Shown here: piece after piece, positions 8,864-16,992 of the stretch
Numbering within the stretch: position 1 is the stretch's first letter
Layout of the letters: the number at the start of each line of letters is the position of its first letter
NCBI GenBank assembly: GCA_017524385.1
Contig: JAFWSS010000022.1
Location: forward strand, 1-34,342
Source of the DNA: Prevotella sp.
Lineage (GTDB): Bacteria; Bacteroidota; Bacteroidia; Bacteroidales; Bacteroidaceae
Length of the DNA stretch: 34,342 nt
Direction of reading: 5' to 3'
Translations under genes and position numbers: made by a program
Notes under the pieces: model-generated
Seen by the model: only the letters and a program-made list of their open reading frames with translations
What the model was told of the DNA's origin: nothing
Database searches by the model: none

Positions 8864-9466
8864 TCATAGACATTCAAATACGGCCTTCACCCTTGCAAAA
8901 GTCTCCCTGAATTTCATTTGGTACCGCCATCGTCGGCTTTTTGTGTTTCCCGCATTGAAAGCGATGGCATCGATGCCCTTCACTTTGGCAAGATATAGTG
9001 CTCTCTCGTTGTGAAATTCCTGTGAGATGATGGTCACGGTCTTCCCGTCGAAGAGTTCCTTGGTCTTTTCGATGGAGTTGATGGTGCGGAATCCATCGCC
9101 ATCCAGTGTGAAGATGTCTGCGGGTACTCCATGTTGCAACAGTCGTGCCTTCATCTCCTCTGGTTCGTTGAAACCGTCAGGGAAGTTGCCACCGCTGATG
9201 AGTAGTTTGTCGAATTTCCCGGCATTCCACAATGCGACGGTGGCATCGATTCGGCGGATGAAGAATTGGTTGGGCTTTCCTGTGTGTCCGACGGGGCATG
9301 TGCCTAAGAGAAGACCTACTTCCCGATGGGGAATGGTGTCGACCTTCTCATATTTCTTTTCCTTGCAAGCCAGCATGACCGCCACATTGCAAGCAACGAT
9401 GACGATGAGCGCAATCAACAAAACACCACAGATGATGAGCAAAACTGTTTTAATCATTTTTGGCAT
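8864..9466 (-). CDS. SanA/YdcF-like DUF218 membrane protein
   Basis: A 200-aa protein with one N-terminal membrane helix (about 7-30) and a DUF218 domain. Typical landmarks are GLLLGTCPVG near 51-60, RIDATVALWNAGK, LLISGGN and IISQEFHNERAL. SanA-type proteins are linked to envelope barrier function (vancomycin exclusion in Enterobacteria); the reaction is not known. Its start overlaps the end of the upstream C_GCAxxG_C_C gene by 17 nt (8 nt if the ATG at 9457 is used), which indicates translational coupling. The operon ends at the hairpin at 8801-8829. The family call is firm, the role is not. Confidence 0.85.
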   Translation of the reverse strand: MPKMIKTVLLIICGVLLIALIVIVACNVAVMLACKEKKYEKVDTIPHREVGLLLGTCPVGHTGKPNQFFIRRIDATVALWNAGKFDKLLISGGNFPDGFNEPEEMKARLLQHGVPADIFTLDGDGFRTINSIEKTKELFDGKTVTIISQEFHNERALYLAKVKGIDAIAFNAGNTKSRRWRYQMKFRETFARVKAVFECL

Positions 9467-9932
9467 TTTTAGTGTTTAAATATTCAGCGAAAATGCGGGC
9501 GGCACACTCCACCTTTTCCGCGCAAGGACGTTGCTTGTAATATTCCGCCGTTCGCTCAGAGGCCACATAGTCACCCATGGGCACGGGTCCTCTTAGCCCG
9601 AGCAGTTCTGCGCATATCAGCGAACCGTTCGCTTCCTTCGAACGTGACAGCAATTCTTGGACCAACTTGTAGCATGCCGACTTGCCGTCACGGTCGCCAC
9701 CCTCGGTCTGACCTCTGTCGAGGCCCGCCAGGATGACGAGGGCTGAAACGGCGCCGCACATCATGCGCATACGCCCCACACCGCCGCCAAAACCGGCAGA
9801 CACTCGTTTCGCTAGTTGGGCATCCAAACCGTAGAGGTCGCAGAAGGCAAGCACCACACTCTGGCAGCAGCCAAAACCTTCCATGAAATGATCTACAGCA
9901 AGTGACACACGGCGTTCCAAATCTTCATTCAT
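9450..9932 (-). CDS. C_GCAxxG_C_C family (putative redox/metal-binding) protein
   Basis: A 160-aa cytosolic protein matching the C_GCAxxG_C_C family by its N-terminal GCCQSV (C22, C23), a GFGGGVGRMRMMCGAVSA core (C59) and later cysteines C87, C107, C137 and C143. Proteins of this family are thought to bind a metal or act in redox chemistry, but the substrate is not established. It overlaps the SanA-like gene and lies 94 nt downstream of the transpeptidase gene on the same strand. I see no clear promoter in that gap, so read-through from the large operon is possible. Confidence 0.85.
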   Translation of the reverse strand: MNEDLERRVSLAVDHFMEGFGCCQSVVLAFCDLYGLDAQLAKRVSAGFGGGVGRMRMMCGAVSALVILAGLDRGQTEGGDRDGKSACYKLVQELLSRSKEANGSLICAELLGLRGPVPMGDYVASERTAEYYKQRPCAEKVECAARIFAEYLNTKNAKND

Positions 9933-10026
9933 GTTTCTTCTTCCTTTCTGACTATTGTCGTTATTTTTTTGATAACTTCTCCCCTAAACCTTCATTTTTC
10001 ACTATCATCAGATATTGATTACCTGC

Positions 10027-12747
10027 TTAATAATAATTCTTCGTCATCTCGTAGAATTTCTGCAAGCGTGAGGGTGTTTGGGTGAAGAATTGATATGCGT
10101 CCCTGGATTGCAACCCCATGAATCCCTCACAAGCCTTGCATTGTTTTCCCGGTTTGCATACGTTGCACTGATACGACCTGGTGATGCGCACCACGCATAC
10201 CACACCCTTTCCTGGCCGGTTGTTCTTGATGTTGTCGGCATACTGCTTGCTGTCCACAAGTGCGAAGGCGTACATGCCGAGATCGACATACCTGTTGTTT
10301 CCACCCAGCATGGGGAATTCATAGCGGATGTAAGCATCAGGCGTCCCCGTCTTCGCGAATAGCGTGAGGTTGACGTTCTCGCTCCTGTTGAGATCGAGCA
10401 CACAATCACGCATGGGTGAGAGCAATTTGTAATCTTTGTCTTTCTGCGCCTCATGCAGTTTTTCAAGGAAAGCATTCCATGTGCTGTTGATGGCTCCGAC
10501 CGACCTCTGCCCCAACACGCATCCCGGGTATTCGGCACCCGACTGTACGAGTGAAGGCAAAGTGTCTCCGCGCTGTTTGATGAAAGAAGCATGTACGGCC
10601 CTTTTGCCAATCATGCGAGACCACGCCTCGGCCAACTTGATGCAGTTCCACATGTTGTCGCCCTGCCCCAAAGTCCACGGCACCAGTCTGTCATGGAAGT
10701 CATCACCGTCATAGAAACGTTCGAGTCTGAGGTTGGTGTATTCTGGTGCTATTTCCTCGAGACCGAACTGTTTTTGCTCCACGTCGAGCGTTTCATTGGT
10801 GAACAGCCCATTGAAGAGATTGAGGTCGCTGACATAATTGTTGTCATAACTGGTGTCGTAGAGGTATGACAGCCAGTCGGTGAAGTATCTGTTGCGCTGG
10901 TTGGTGTTCTGCGGGTCATCCGCCTTCCTGAAGGCCAGCATGCCGTGGTCGAGTGTGAAGAAGTTGTTGGTACCCTCCACGGGCAGTGTAGTGACGGATG
11001 CCTCCAACCTTTGGCTGGTCATGGCCAAGGCAGCCAATGCTACGGGATAGACATCGTCGGAACGAGACAAGAATGTGGTGAAGTTGCATCCTCCCCAATG
11101 TGAAGTTTTCTTTGCCCACACCATGGTTTTCCTTCCAAAGAAGTTGACATGGGTGTCGTCGTCAGACCTTGAATATCTTCTCGGACTGGAGGTGTTCATA
11201 TCCAGCAAGTTGGGATTGGTGAGCACCGATGGCAACGCCACGAGCGGTTTGAAGACAGAGCCCACGGAGCGCCTTGAAAGCGATGTGTTGCGAGTGGTCA
11301 TCTTCATGCTTTCAGGCAAATCCTCATAGTCGAACAACGACGTGTAGAAAGGTGTGGCGAGAACCTGCCCTGTAGCCATGTCCATGATGGTGACCGACAT
11401 GTCGTATTGTTCCTTCTCCTGTCTGGCGGGCTTGTTATTCCCTATGCTACGTTGCAGGGAGTGGAGATATCCCTCGATTTCCCGTTCCATTGTCTTTGAC
11501 AGCATGGGGTCGATGGAAAGCTCCACCTTTTCGACGTTGTCACGGTTGGAGAGATGCCTTGACAGTCCCCTGAGCATCTGCTGTGTGAAAAGGTCGGTTT
11601 GTGCCGGGTCGATGAAGAACCGGCTTTGCCCCATGTTGGACTGTACCAAGCAAGACAGCATCCTTGAAGGATCCTGTTTTTGAATGACAAACTCTCCCAG
11701 TTTCCTATCGCCCCCATCATACACCAGCAATTTCATGCCATCGACAAAAGGTATTTTATCAGGCCTTTTCTCTCCCGTCTGCGGTTTTTGCAGCGTCTTT
11801 GCATTTCCCTCACCCACCACGATGATGTTGTTGCTGTGTGAGATGATCAGCGAATCGTGGGAGTAGCAGATAAGGAATTCGGCCTGCCCCCTCTCGTTGA
11901 TATGGTCACGCAAGTCGATGTTGATGCTGTGTCCCCCTCCACTTTTGAAAGCGTCCAGGTAATATTTGTAGTAATCTATCGGCTCCCTCTCTCCCATGAG
12001 CGTTCCCTCGCTCATCACCGCATGGAAATTGAGAGGTTTTTCTCGAGTCAAACTTTCCTCGTTGTGGAGCGGCAGCATGCTGTTGCCATAGGTGAGGAAC
12101 ACCGTATTGGTGTCGGTGAACAGGCAGTTGGGTGCACCATATACAGACCCTGTCCATGGATTCTTTGCCAGTGACACCTTGAACATGGATGGCACCAATT
12201 GAATGTACTGCAAATCAATTGGCCTGACATGCTTCACCCTGATGTCTTCGCCTTTGAAACGTATCTTGAAATAGGTTTCATCGAGTTGTTCACTCTGTCG
12301 TTGCAGCAACTGAGGCAGGCGACTGTTGAAATAGAATTTCCTTAGTTTCTCACTCTTGATTCGCTCGGGATGTATGCCCACCAACCTCAGGTCGGAAGCC
12401 TCGATGTAAGGCTTGTGTTCCTCGCCGTAAGGAAGGTCGAACTCCAGGGCAGGGTATCTCTTGTTGAGGCTGTCGAGGCATGTTGCATTCACCGACTCAT
12501 CGACATCAGCCACCAATTCCTTGAGCAGCATGTTGGCCTTGCCAACGAATCCCTCGTCCTCACCGACTTTCTCTGCCGGGTTGTAGAGTTTTCCTGCACC
12601 CGCTTTTCCCAACGGCGTGCATCCCTTTATGAAAGACAAGGCGAGTGCCGCCAACAAGACGAGCACAGGCAAGCCTGCCACATAAAAAGGCCTTAGCTTG
12701 ATTTTCTTGTCGCTCTGCAGCCTTGATTCAATTTTTGGTTCCTCCAT
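10027..12747 (-). CDS. Penicillin-binding-protein-type transpeptidase, single-pass membrane protein
   Basis: A 906-aa protein with a short cytosolic tail, a membrane helix at about 20-40 and a large periplasmic part. Residues about 50-405 are an N-terminal domain I cannot assign. The transpeptidase domain starts near 413 with the family's ID-P-x-L-type motif. The active-site motif SVFK is S497-K500, the second motif is S563-x-D565 (Asp in place of Asn, as in PBP2-type enzymes), LGQG lies at 693-696, and KTGT starts at K799. All three catalytic motifs are intact, so peptide cross-linking activity is plausible. An unusual CxxC-x5-CxxC cluster (C861, C864, C870, C873) lies near the C-terminus. 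I chose ATG 12747; a TTG at 12789 in the same frame would overlap the upstream stop. It is the last of the seven-gene run that also encodes a SEDS-like protein, its likely partner. Confidence 0.8.
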   Translation of the reverse strand: MEEPKIESRLQSDKKIKLRPFYVAGLPVLVLLAALALSFIKGCTPLGKAGAGKLYNPAEKVGEDEGFVGKANMLLKELVADVDESVNATCLDSLNKRYPALEFDLPYGEEHKPYIEASDLRLVGIHPERIKSEKLRKFYFNSRLPQLLQRQSEQLDETYFKIRFKGEDIRVKHVRPIDLQYIQLVPSMFKVSLAKNPWTGSVYGAPNCLFTDTNTVFLTYGNSMLPLHNEESLTREKPLNFHAVMSEGTLMGEREPIDYYKYYLDAFKSGGGHSINIDLRDHINERGQAEFLICYSHDSLIISHSNNIIVVGEGNAKTLQKPQTGEKRPDKIPFVDGMKLLVYDGGDRKLGEFVIQKQDPSRMLSCLVQSNMGQSRFFIDPAQTDLFTQQMLRGLSRHLSNRDNVEKVELSIDPMLSKTMEREIEGYLHSLQRSIGNNKPARQEKEQYDMSVTIMDMATGQVLATPFYTSLFDYEDLPESMKMTTRNTSLSRRSVGSVFKPLVALPSVLTNPNLLDMNTSSPRRYSRSDDDTHVNFFGRKTMVWAKKTSHWGGCNFTTFLSRSDDVYPVALAALAMTSQRLEASVTTLPVEGTNNFFTLDHGMLAFRKADDPQNTNQRNRYFTDWLSYLYDTSYDNNYVSDLNLFNGLFTNETLDVEQKQFGLEEIAPEYTNLRLERFYDGDDFHDRLVPWTLGQGDNMWNCIKLAEAWSRMIGKRAVHASFIKQRGDTLPSLVQSGAEYPGCVLGQRSVGAINSTWNAFLEKLHEAQKDKDYKLLSPMRDCVLDLNRSENVNLTLFAKTGTPDAYIRYEFPMLGGNNRYVDLGMYAFALVDSKQYADNIKNNRPGKGVVCVVRITRSYQCNVCKPGKQCKACEGFMGLQSRDAYQFFTQTPSRLQKFYEMTKNYY

Positions 12748-12785
12748 GATCGTCAATCTATTGTCAAGTAAGTATTCAAAAAGTC

Positions 12786-15497
12786 TCAATAGGCGAAATT
12801 CACGTCCTCAGGCAGTGCCTTGGAGAGATATTTCACCACGGAGAGATAATATTTGGCATCCATGGTACTTTTCAAAGTAGAGTCTTTGCCCAAGATCTTG
12901 TCATTAGGGATAGTGATGACAGTGTCTTTGACTTTGACATCCATAAGCCGATAAGGATTGTTACAAACAAGAGAAATCAGGGGGTTGACTTCATCAACGT
13001 TTAAAGAATCCTTTTTCTCGTCCAACTCGCCTTTCTCGTTCACACGGCAAGCCGTTACCATGGCAGAGTCAACCACCGCGCTCGTCATGCTGTAATAGGC
13101 GTCGCTGAGTGGCTTCAGGTCGCTGGTTTTCTCCAACTTGAGGTGTGATACCTCAAAGGTGTCCACTTTCACATTGCTGATGCTGTCCCATTCGGCCAAA
13201 CATGCCAACTGGGTCATCAAGTTGCTAGTCTTGTCTCCCTTCCACACAATGGCTATGTCGCTGCTTTGTTGAGCCGGGGCTTTTGCAAACAGGTATTTTC
13301 CTGACATCAAACCTCCGAAAGCACAGATGACAGCAGTGCCGACTATCAGTCCCCAAAATTTCCAGTTGCGTGTCTTCTTCCTAAGGTCACGAAACAGATG
13401 ATCCAATTCATTTGACATTTTCTTGTTGGTTTTTTTTATGGTCGAAATATATAAACGTATGATGGGATATGCTTCTTCGGCTTTGTTCTTGTATTTGATG
13501 GTTTTGCCGTCCTTCTCCTCATCTTTTTTCTTTTTCTCTCTCTCAAGCGATTTGGAATGGATGAAATGCTCTTTGATGTCTTTACCCATCTTCTGGGTCG
13601 AGGCGTCTTCGAAAAGTGTCTTCAGCCTTTTCTCCACGACCTTGAACACCAGAGGGTGTGTTTCTTTCAGTTTGGCTATCTCCAACCATTTGCTCACATC
13701 GAGTAGTGTCTCCTTGCTCAGCAAAGGCTGGCCTGTTTGCCCCTTTTTCCCTCCCACCAATGCATGCTGCACCGACGGAAGCAAGGTGTATCTCACGAAG
13801 TCATCCCATGCTCTTGGCAAATCCCTGGCAACCTCCAGCAGGCGTTCACTGTTGTCGAGCACCTCGGGAGCCTTTCCCCCCGCCAGCAACGAGGTGAGTT
13901 CTTTTTCCTCGACCTTCTCCAGTGCCACCTGCTCTGGAGAGCGCCCCTCCTTGCTTGATGCGTCCAGCACCCTGTAGAAAGCCTTCAGCAACGCACCGAT
14001 GTCAGCGAAAGAATAGTCCTGTGCAGCCTCGCTCACCCATTTCTCTATCAGTTGCCTGTAGGCGGGTTTCAAACTTTTGAAATCATCTGGTATGGCGACG
14101 TCCTTTGGAGGGTTGAAATATTTGGTAGGAACAAAAGGATATTTTTTCATGCATTCCACCACCTTTTTCATCGAGTTGAGTTTGGGAACGACAAATTGTC
14201 CGAACAACTCGCCGAAAGCAGTCTGGACACCATTGTTCTCGTGGCACTCATGACGTTTGAATATTTCATACCAATCGATTATCGACTGCGGATTGCCGAA
14301 TTGCAGCGACTTGACAAATTTGCCATCAAGCATTTGCTTCACCTCGTCGCTCATCCCTTTGCGGAAGAGGAAGGAATGTCTTCTTTCTTTCAGATAACCC
14401 GACAGCGCCTTCTTCTGCAATCCGACCACCTCGTCGTCCTTGTATTGCATGAGGTTGAACACATCTTCATGGAAACCCTCCAGCGTCCATTCCAACGACG
14501 GTTTGTGCGCCCATTTGGCGTAAGCCTCCTTGGTGGCACTGTCCATCTGTTTGTAATAGCGCCTGAATGCATCCCACCCTTTGGTGTCGAGGAGGTCGAA
14601 TCCATTGCCCAACGCCCTCCATATGGTCCAGTCGCCTTCACGCAACTGCTCCACGGGCATGGCGACGATTTTGAAAGCTCTTGTCAACTGTTCGCGGGTC
14701 AACAGCGGCTCTTTCTCCCCGGGCAGTATGATGGTTTGCAACAGCTTTTCCTCCTTGTTGCCTAACTTTGCCGGTGTTGCTAGTGCCTGTTCCCATGTCA
14801 CCGACAAGGCATCGTCAGGTGGCACCATCTGGCTCGCCTTGTCATAGACAACGACAAGCACGCCTTCCAAGACATCGGCGAAATGCTCATCGACACAGAA
14901 GCCGAAAGAGGCGTATCGCCGCAAGTCGACGGGCATCGAATCCACAGCCTCGGTGAGCACCTGCAACTCCTTTGAGAACACGCCGTCGCAGAAATACTGT
15001 TCCCCGACGTTGTCGAGGGCGACATACAAGGTCTTTCCCTGTAGCAAGGCCGCCTTGACATAAGTGGCCAAGGTGAGTGCCTTCTCCGACGGTATCGTCT
15101 CCTTGACTTCCACGTCGGTGGCTAACGCCACGCGCCCTTCAGGCATGGCATCAATCCGCGGGACCGCCTGGATGAGGGAAGTGATGTTGACCCCGATGGC
15201 ATTCATCTCATCACGGCTCACCTCGTATCCTGCGCGGAAGGGGTAGATGCGACCCAGCGCCCTGCTCACCACATGGGAACCTTGCACATGGATGACGATG
15301 TATTTATCGACATCTGCATAGTATCTCCACACCAGGGAGGCATGCTTGGGTGAGAGCACTGGCGGATTGTCGAGGAACAGACCGCTCAATCCACTGGCAT
15401 GGTGCGAATAAGCCTCCGAGTAGAACAACGTGGTGTCGCCTATGCTGTCGGGCCAAGAGCCAGAGGCGAATTTTGATATGTTGATAGTCTTTATCAT
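12786..15497 (-). CDS. Large single-pass protein of unknown family in the SEDS/GTPase operon
   Basis: A 903-aa protein I do not recognise. Residues about 1-640 look soluble and mixed alpha/beta, with no P-loop or enzyme motif that I can see. A Lys/Glu-rich segment (about 645-675) leads to a membrane helix at about 715-733, followed by about 170 residues that should lie outside the cytoplasm if the N-terminus is inside. The N-terminal 250 residues faintly recall GTPase-associated proteins described in NTP-dependent conflict systems; I cannot confirm this. It lies 17 nt downstream of one GTPase-like gene and 38 nt upstream of the transpeptidase gene. An adaptor joining the cytosolic switches to the periplasmic enzyme is a reasonable guess. 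Confidence 0.75.
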   Translation of the reverse strand: MIKTINISKFASGSWPDSIGDTTLFYSEAYSHHASGLSGLFLDNPPVLSPKHASLVWRYYADVDKYIVIHVQGSHVVSRALGRIYPFRAGYEVSRDEMNAIGVNITSLIQAVPRIDAMPEGRVALATDVEVKETIPSEKALTLATYVKAALLQGKTLYVALDNVGEQYFCDGVFSKELQVLTEAVDSMPVDLRRYASFGFCVDEHFADVLEGVLVVVYDKASQMVPPDDALSVTWEQALATPAKLGNKEEKLLQTIILPGEKEPLLTREQLTRAFKIVAMPVEQLREGDWTIWRALGNGFDLLDTKGWDAFRRYYKQMDSATKEAYAKWAHKPSLEWTLEGFHEDVFNLMQYKDDEVVGLQKKALSGYLKERRHSFLFRKGMSDEVKQMLDGKFVKSLQFGNPQSIIDWYEIFKRHECHENNGVQTAFGELFGQFVVPKLNSMKKVVECMKKYPFVPTKYFNPPKDVAIPDDFKSLKPAYRQLIEKWVSEAAQDYSFADIGALLKAFYRVLDASSKEGRSPEQVALEKVEEKELTSLLAGGKAPEVLDNSERLLEVARDLPRAWDDFVRYTLLPSVQHALVGGKKGQTGQPLLSKETLLDVSKWLEIAKLKETHPLVFKVVEKRLKTLFEDASTQKMGKDIKEHFIHSKSLEREKKKKDEEKDGKTIKYKNKAEEAYPIIRLYISTIKKTNKKMSNELDHLFRDLRKKTRNWKFWGLIVGTAVICAFGGLMSGKYLFAKAPAQQSSDIAIVWKGDKTSNLMTQLACLAEWDSISNVKVDTFEVSHLKLEKTSDLKPLSDAYYSMTSAVVDSAMVTACRVNEKGELDEKKDSLNVDEVNPLISLVCNNPYRLMDVKVKDTVITIPNDKILGKDSTLKSTMDAKYYLSVVKYLSKALPEDVNFAY

Positions 15498-15514
15498 ATG
15501 GTAAACGTTTTCCT

Positions 15515-16981
15515 TTACATTTTACTTTGCATATATAAGAGATGCTCGCCACGCTGGCGCAACCCTTCCGAACTGACACCATTCTGACATAGGATGTCGG
15601 TGAGCAACTGATAACTACCCAGGCACAGATGCTGCTCGCGTCCGCTGTTGACCTCCAACGTAAACACCTTCAACTGCTCGTCACCCTCCCAATAGAACCT
15701 GGTGACATCGTCTTTGTCGTTCTGGTAGATACGGAAAGCGGCATCGATGGGAGAGGCGGTGAAATAGACGTGTGGCGGCAAACGCTTTTCCGACTCCCGC
15801 AGCAACTCATAGGGGCTCTTCTGGTTGTTGATTTTTGCCAACAATCGTGGCACAACGCCCTCCGCCATCGAGGCGTTGAGAAGATGCCAGAATGCCCTGC
15901 CCACACCGTCGCCAAGACTCTGCTTGACATGCTTCTCCCATCCGGAAGGAAACCTTGCCATGTTGCCGATGGTTCCTTCAAGGATTTGCTTCTGTAGGTC
16001 GGCCATCATCCATTCGTATACCTTGTTTCTTGAAGAGGGTTCCGAACTGATGATAGGCAGGAGTTGTGCCTCCTTGTTGCCAGGAAAGTTGACAAGCAGC
16101 TTGTCTGCTCCCCTGAAAGCCAGGTAAGCGTGGGGCCGATGGTTTCCCTCCTTCATGAAATGCGCCACGTGCTCAGCCAATCTTCCCACGCTCGCGCCAT
16201 GGACGAGATTGTCGCAGATGACCAAGTCGGTGGCCTGCTGGCAATAGACGAGTGGATAGAAATAGAAGAACACCATTCGTGCCTTGTAGTCTTCGAGTGC
16301 GGCCGTTTGACGCAACGTGAGTAGGTCCCAGCAATGCTCAAGGGTGAGCAGCACGGAGTCGGTCTGCAGTTCCGTCAAGTGGGAGAGCATGTAACGTCCA
16401 CCGACCGGTTTGCGGCTCACCTCCTGGTATTGTCCCATGGAAAGTTCGTGTCGCAAGTGGCTCCAACCGATGTAGTTGCCAAATCGGTAATTGCTTGTTG
16501 CTTCGACCGAGGTATAGCCTTTGACCAAATCGAGTTCTTTGTACACAATCAGTTTTGTCTCCTTGCCAGCGGGGTTGCGCCATGTCGAGAGGTAGAAGAC
16601 CCCCTTGTCCCTTTTCTCGATGAACTGCCTTAGGGTGAAGAACATGCCCATCACCTCCTCGCTCATGTTGAACACCTCCCCGGGGATGTTGAGGAAATCC
16701 ACTTCCAATCGCCTGCCGACCTTCCCTTTTGAGAGCCAGGCTGCATAATGGTTGTCGGGGCGGCAGGCATAACGCTCCGTCCCGCGCATGCCTCCCGTCT
16801 TGCTGTTGAACGTGTCGTAGAAGTAGGTGCCGAAACTGCTGTGAGGGTAACTCAGAGGCAGCTGCTCAGGTGCGTAGCCCAGCAAGCCGAAGGCATGGAT
16901 GAGGTCGTAGAGGAGATAGCTCTTTCCGCTTGCCCTCTCCCCAACGACGGCTATTCTGATGCGTTTTGTCATACCCGTCAT
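15515..16981 (-). CDS. Soluble P-loop GTPase-like protein, paralogue of its upstream neighbour
   Basis: A 488-aa protein without membrane helices. The P-loop GERASGKS lies at 14-21 right after a beta strand (IRIAVVG). A G3-like DFLNIPGE lies at 95-102. A late strand ending in AYLAFRGAD (about 285-293) stands where GTPases have the NKxD guanine motif, but with Arg-Gly-Ala-Asp. It shares with the next gene upstream the landmarks YACR-x2-NHY, TDSV, ATD(L/I)VICD, PHVYF and a C-terminal G-S-(Y/F)-Q-L. The overall pattern recalls the TRAFAC-like 'double-GTPase' proteins of conflict systems, which is inference. It lies 11 nt downstream of its paralogue and 17 nt upstream of the unknown 903-aa gene. 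Confidence 0.78.
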   Translation of the reverse strand: MTGMTKRIRIAVVGERASGKSYLLYDLIHAFGLLGYAPEQLPLSYPHSSFGTYFYDTFNSKTGGMRGTERYACRPDNHYAAWLSKGKVGRRLEVDFLNIPGEVFNMSEEVMGMFFTLRQFIEKRDKGVFYLSTWRNPAGKETKLIVYKELDLVKGYTSVEATSNYRFGNYIGWSHLRHELSMGQYQEVSRKPVGGRYMLSHLTELQTDSVLLTLEHCWDLLTLRQTAALEDYKARMVFFYFYPLVYCQQATDLVICDNLVHGASVGRLAEHVAHFMKEGNHRPHAYLAFRGADKLLVNFPGNKEAQLLPIISSEPSSRNKVYEWMMADLQKQILEGTIGNMARFPSGWEKHVKQSLGDGVGRAFWHLLNASMAEGVVPRLLAKINNQKSPYELLRESEKRLPPHVYFTASPIDAAFRIYQNDKDDVTRFYWEGDEQLKVFTLEVNSGREQHLCLGSYQLLTDILCQNGVSSEGLRQRGEHLLYMQSKM

Positions 16982-16992
16982 TGCTGTTTATG

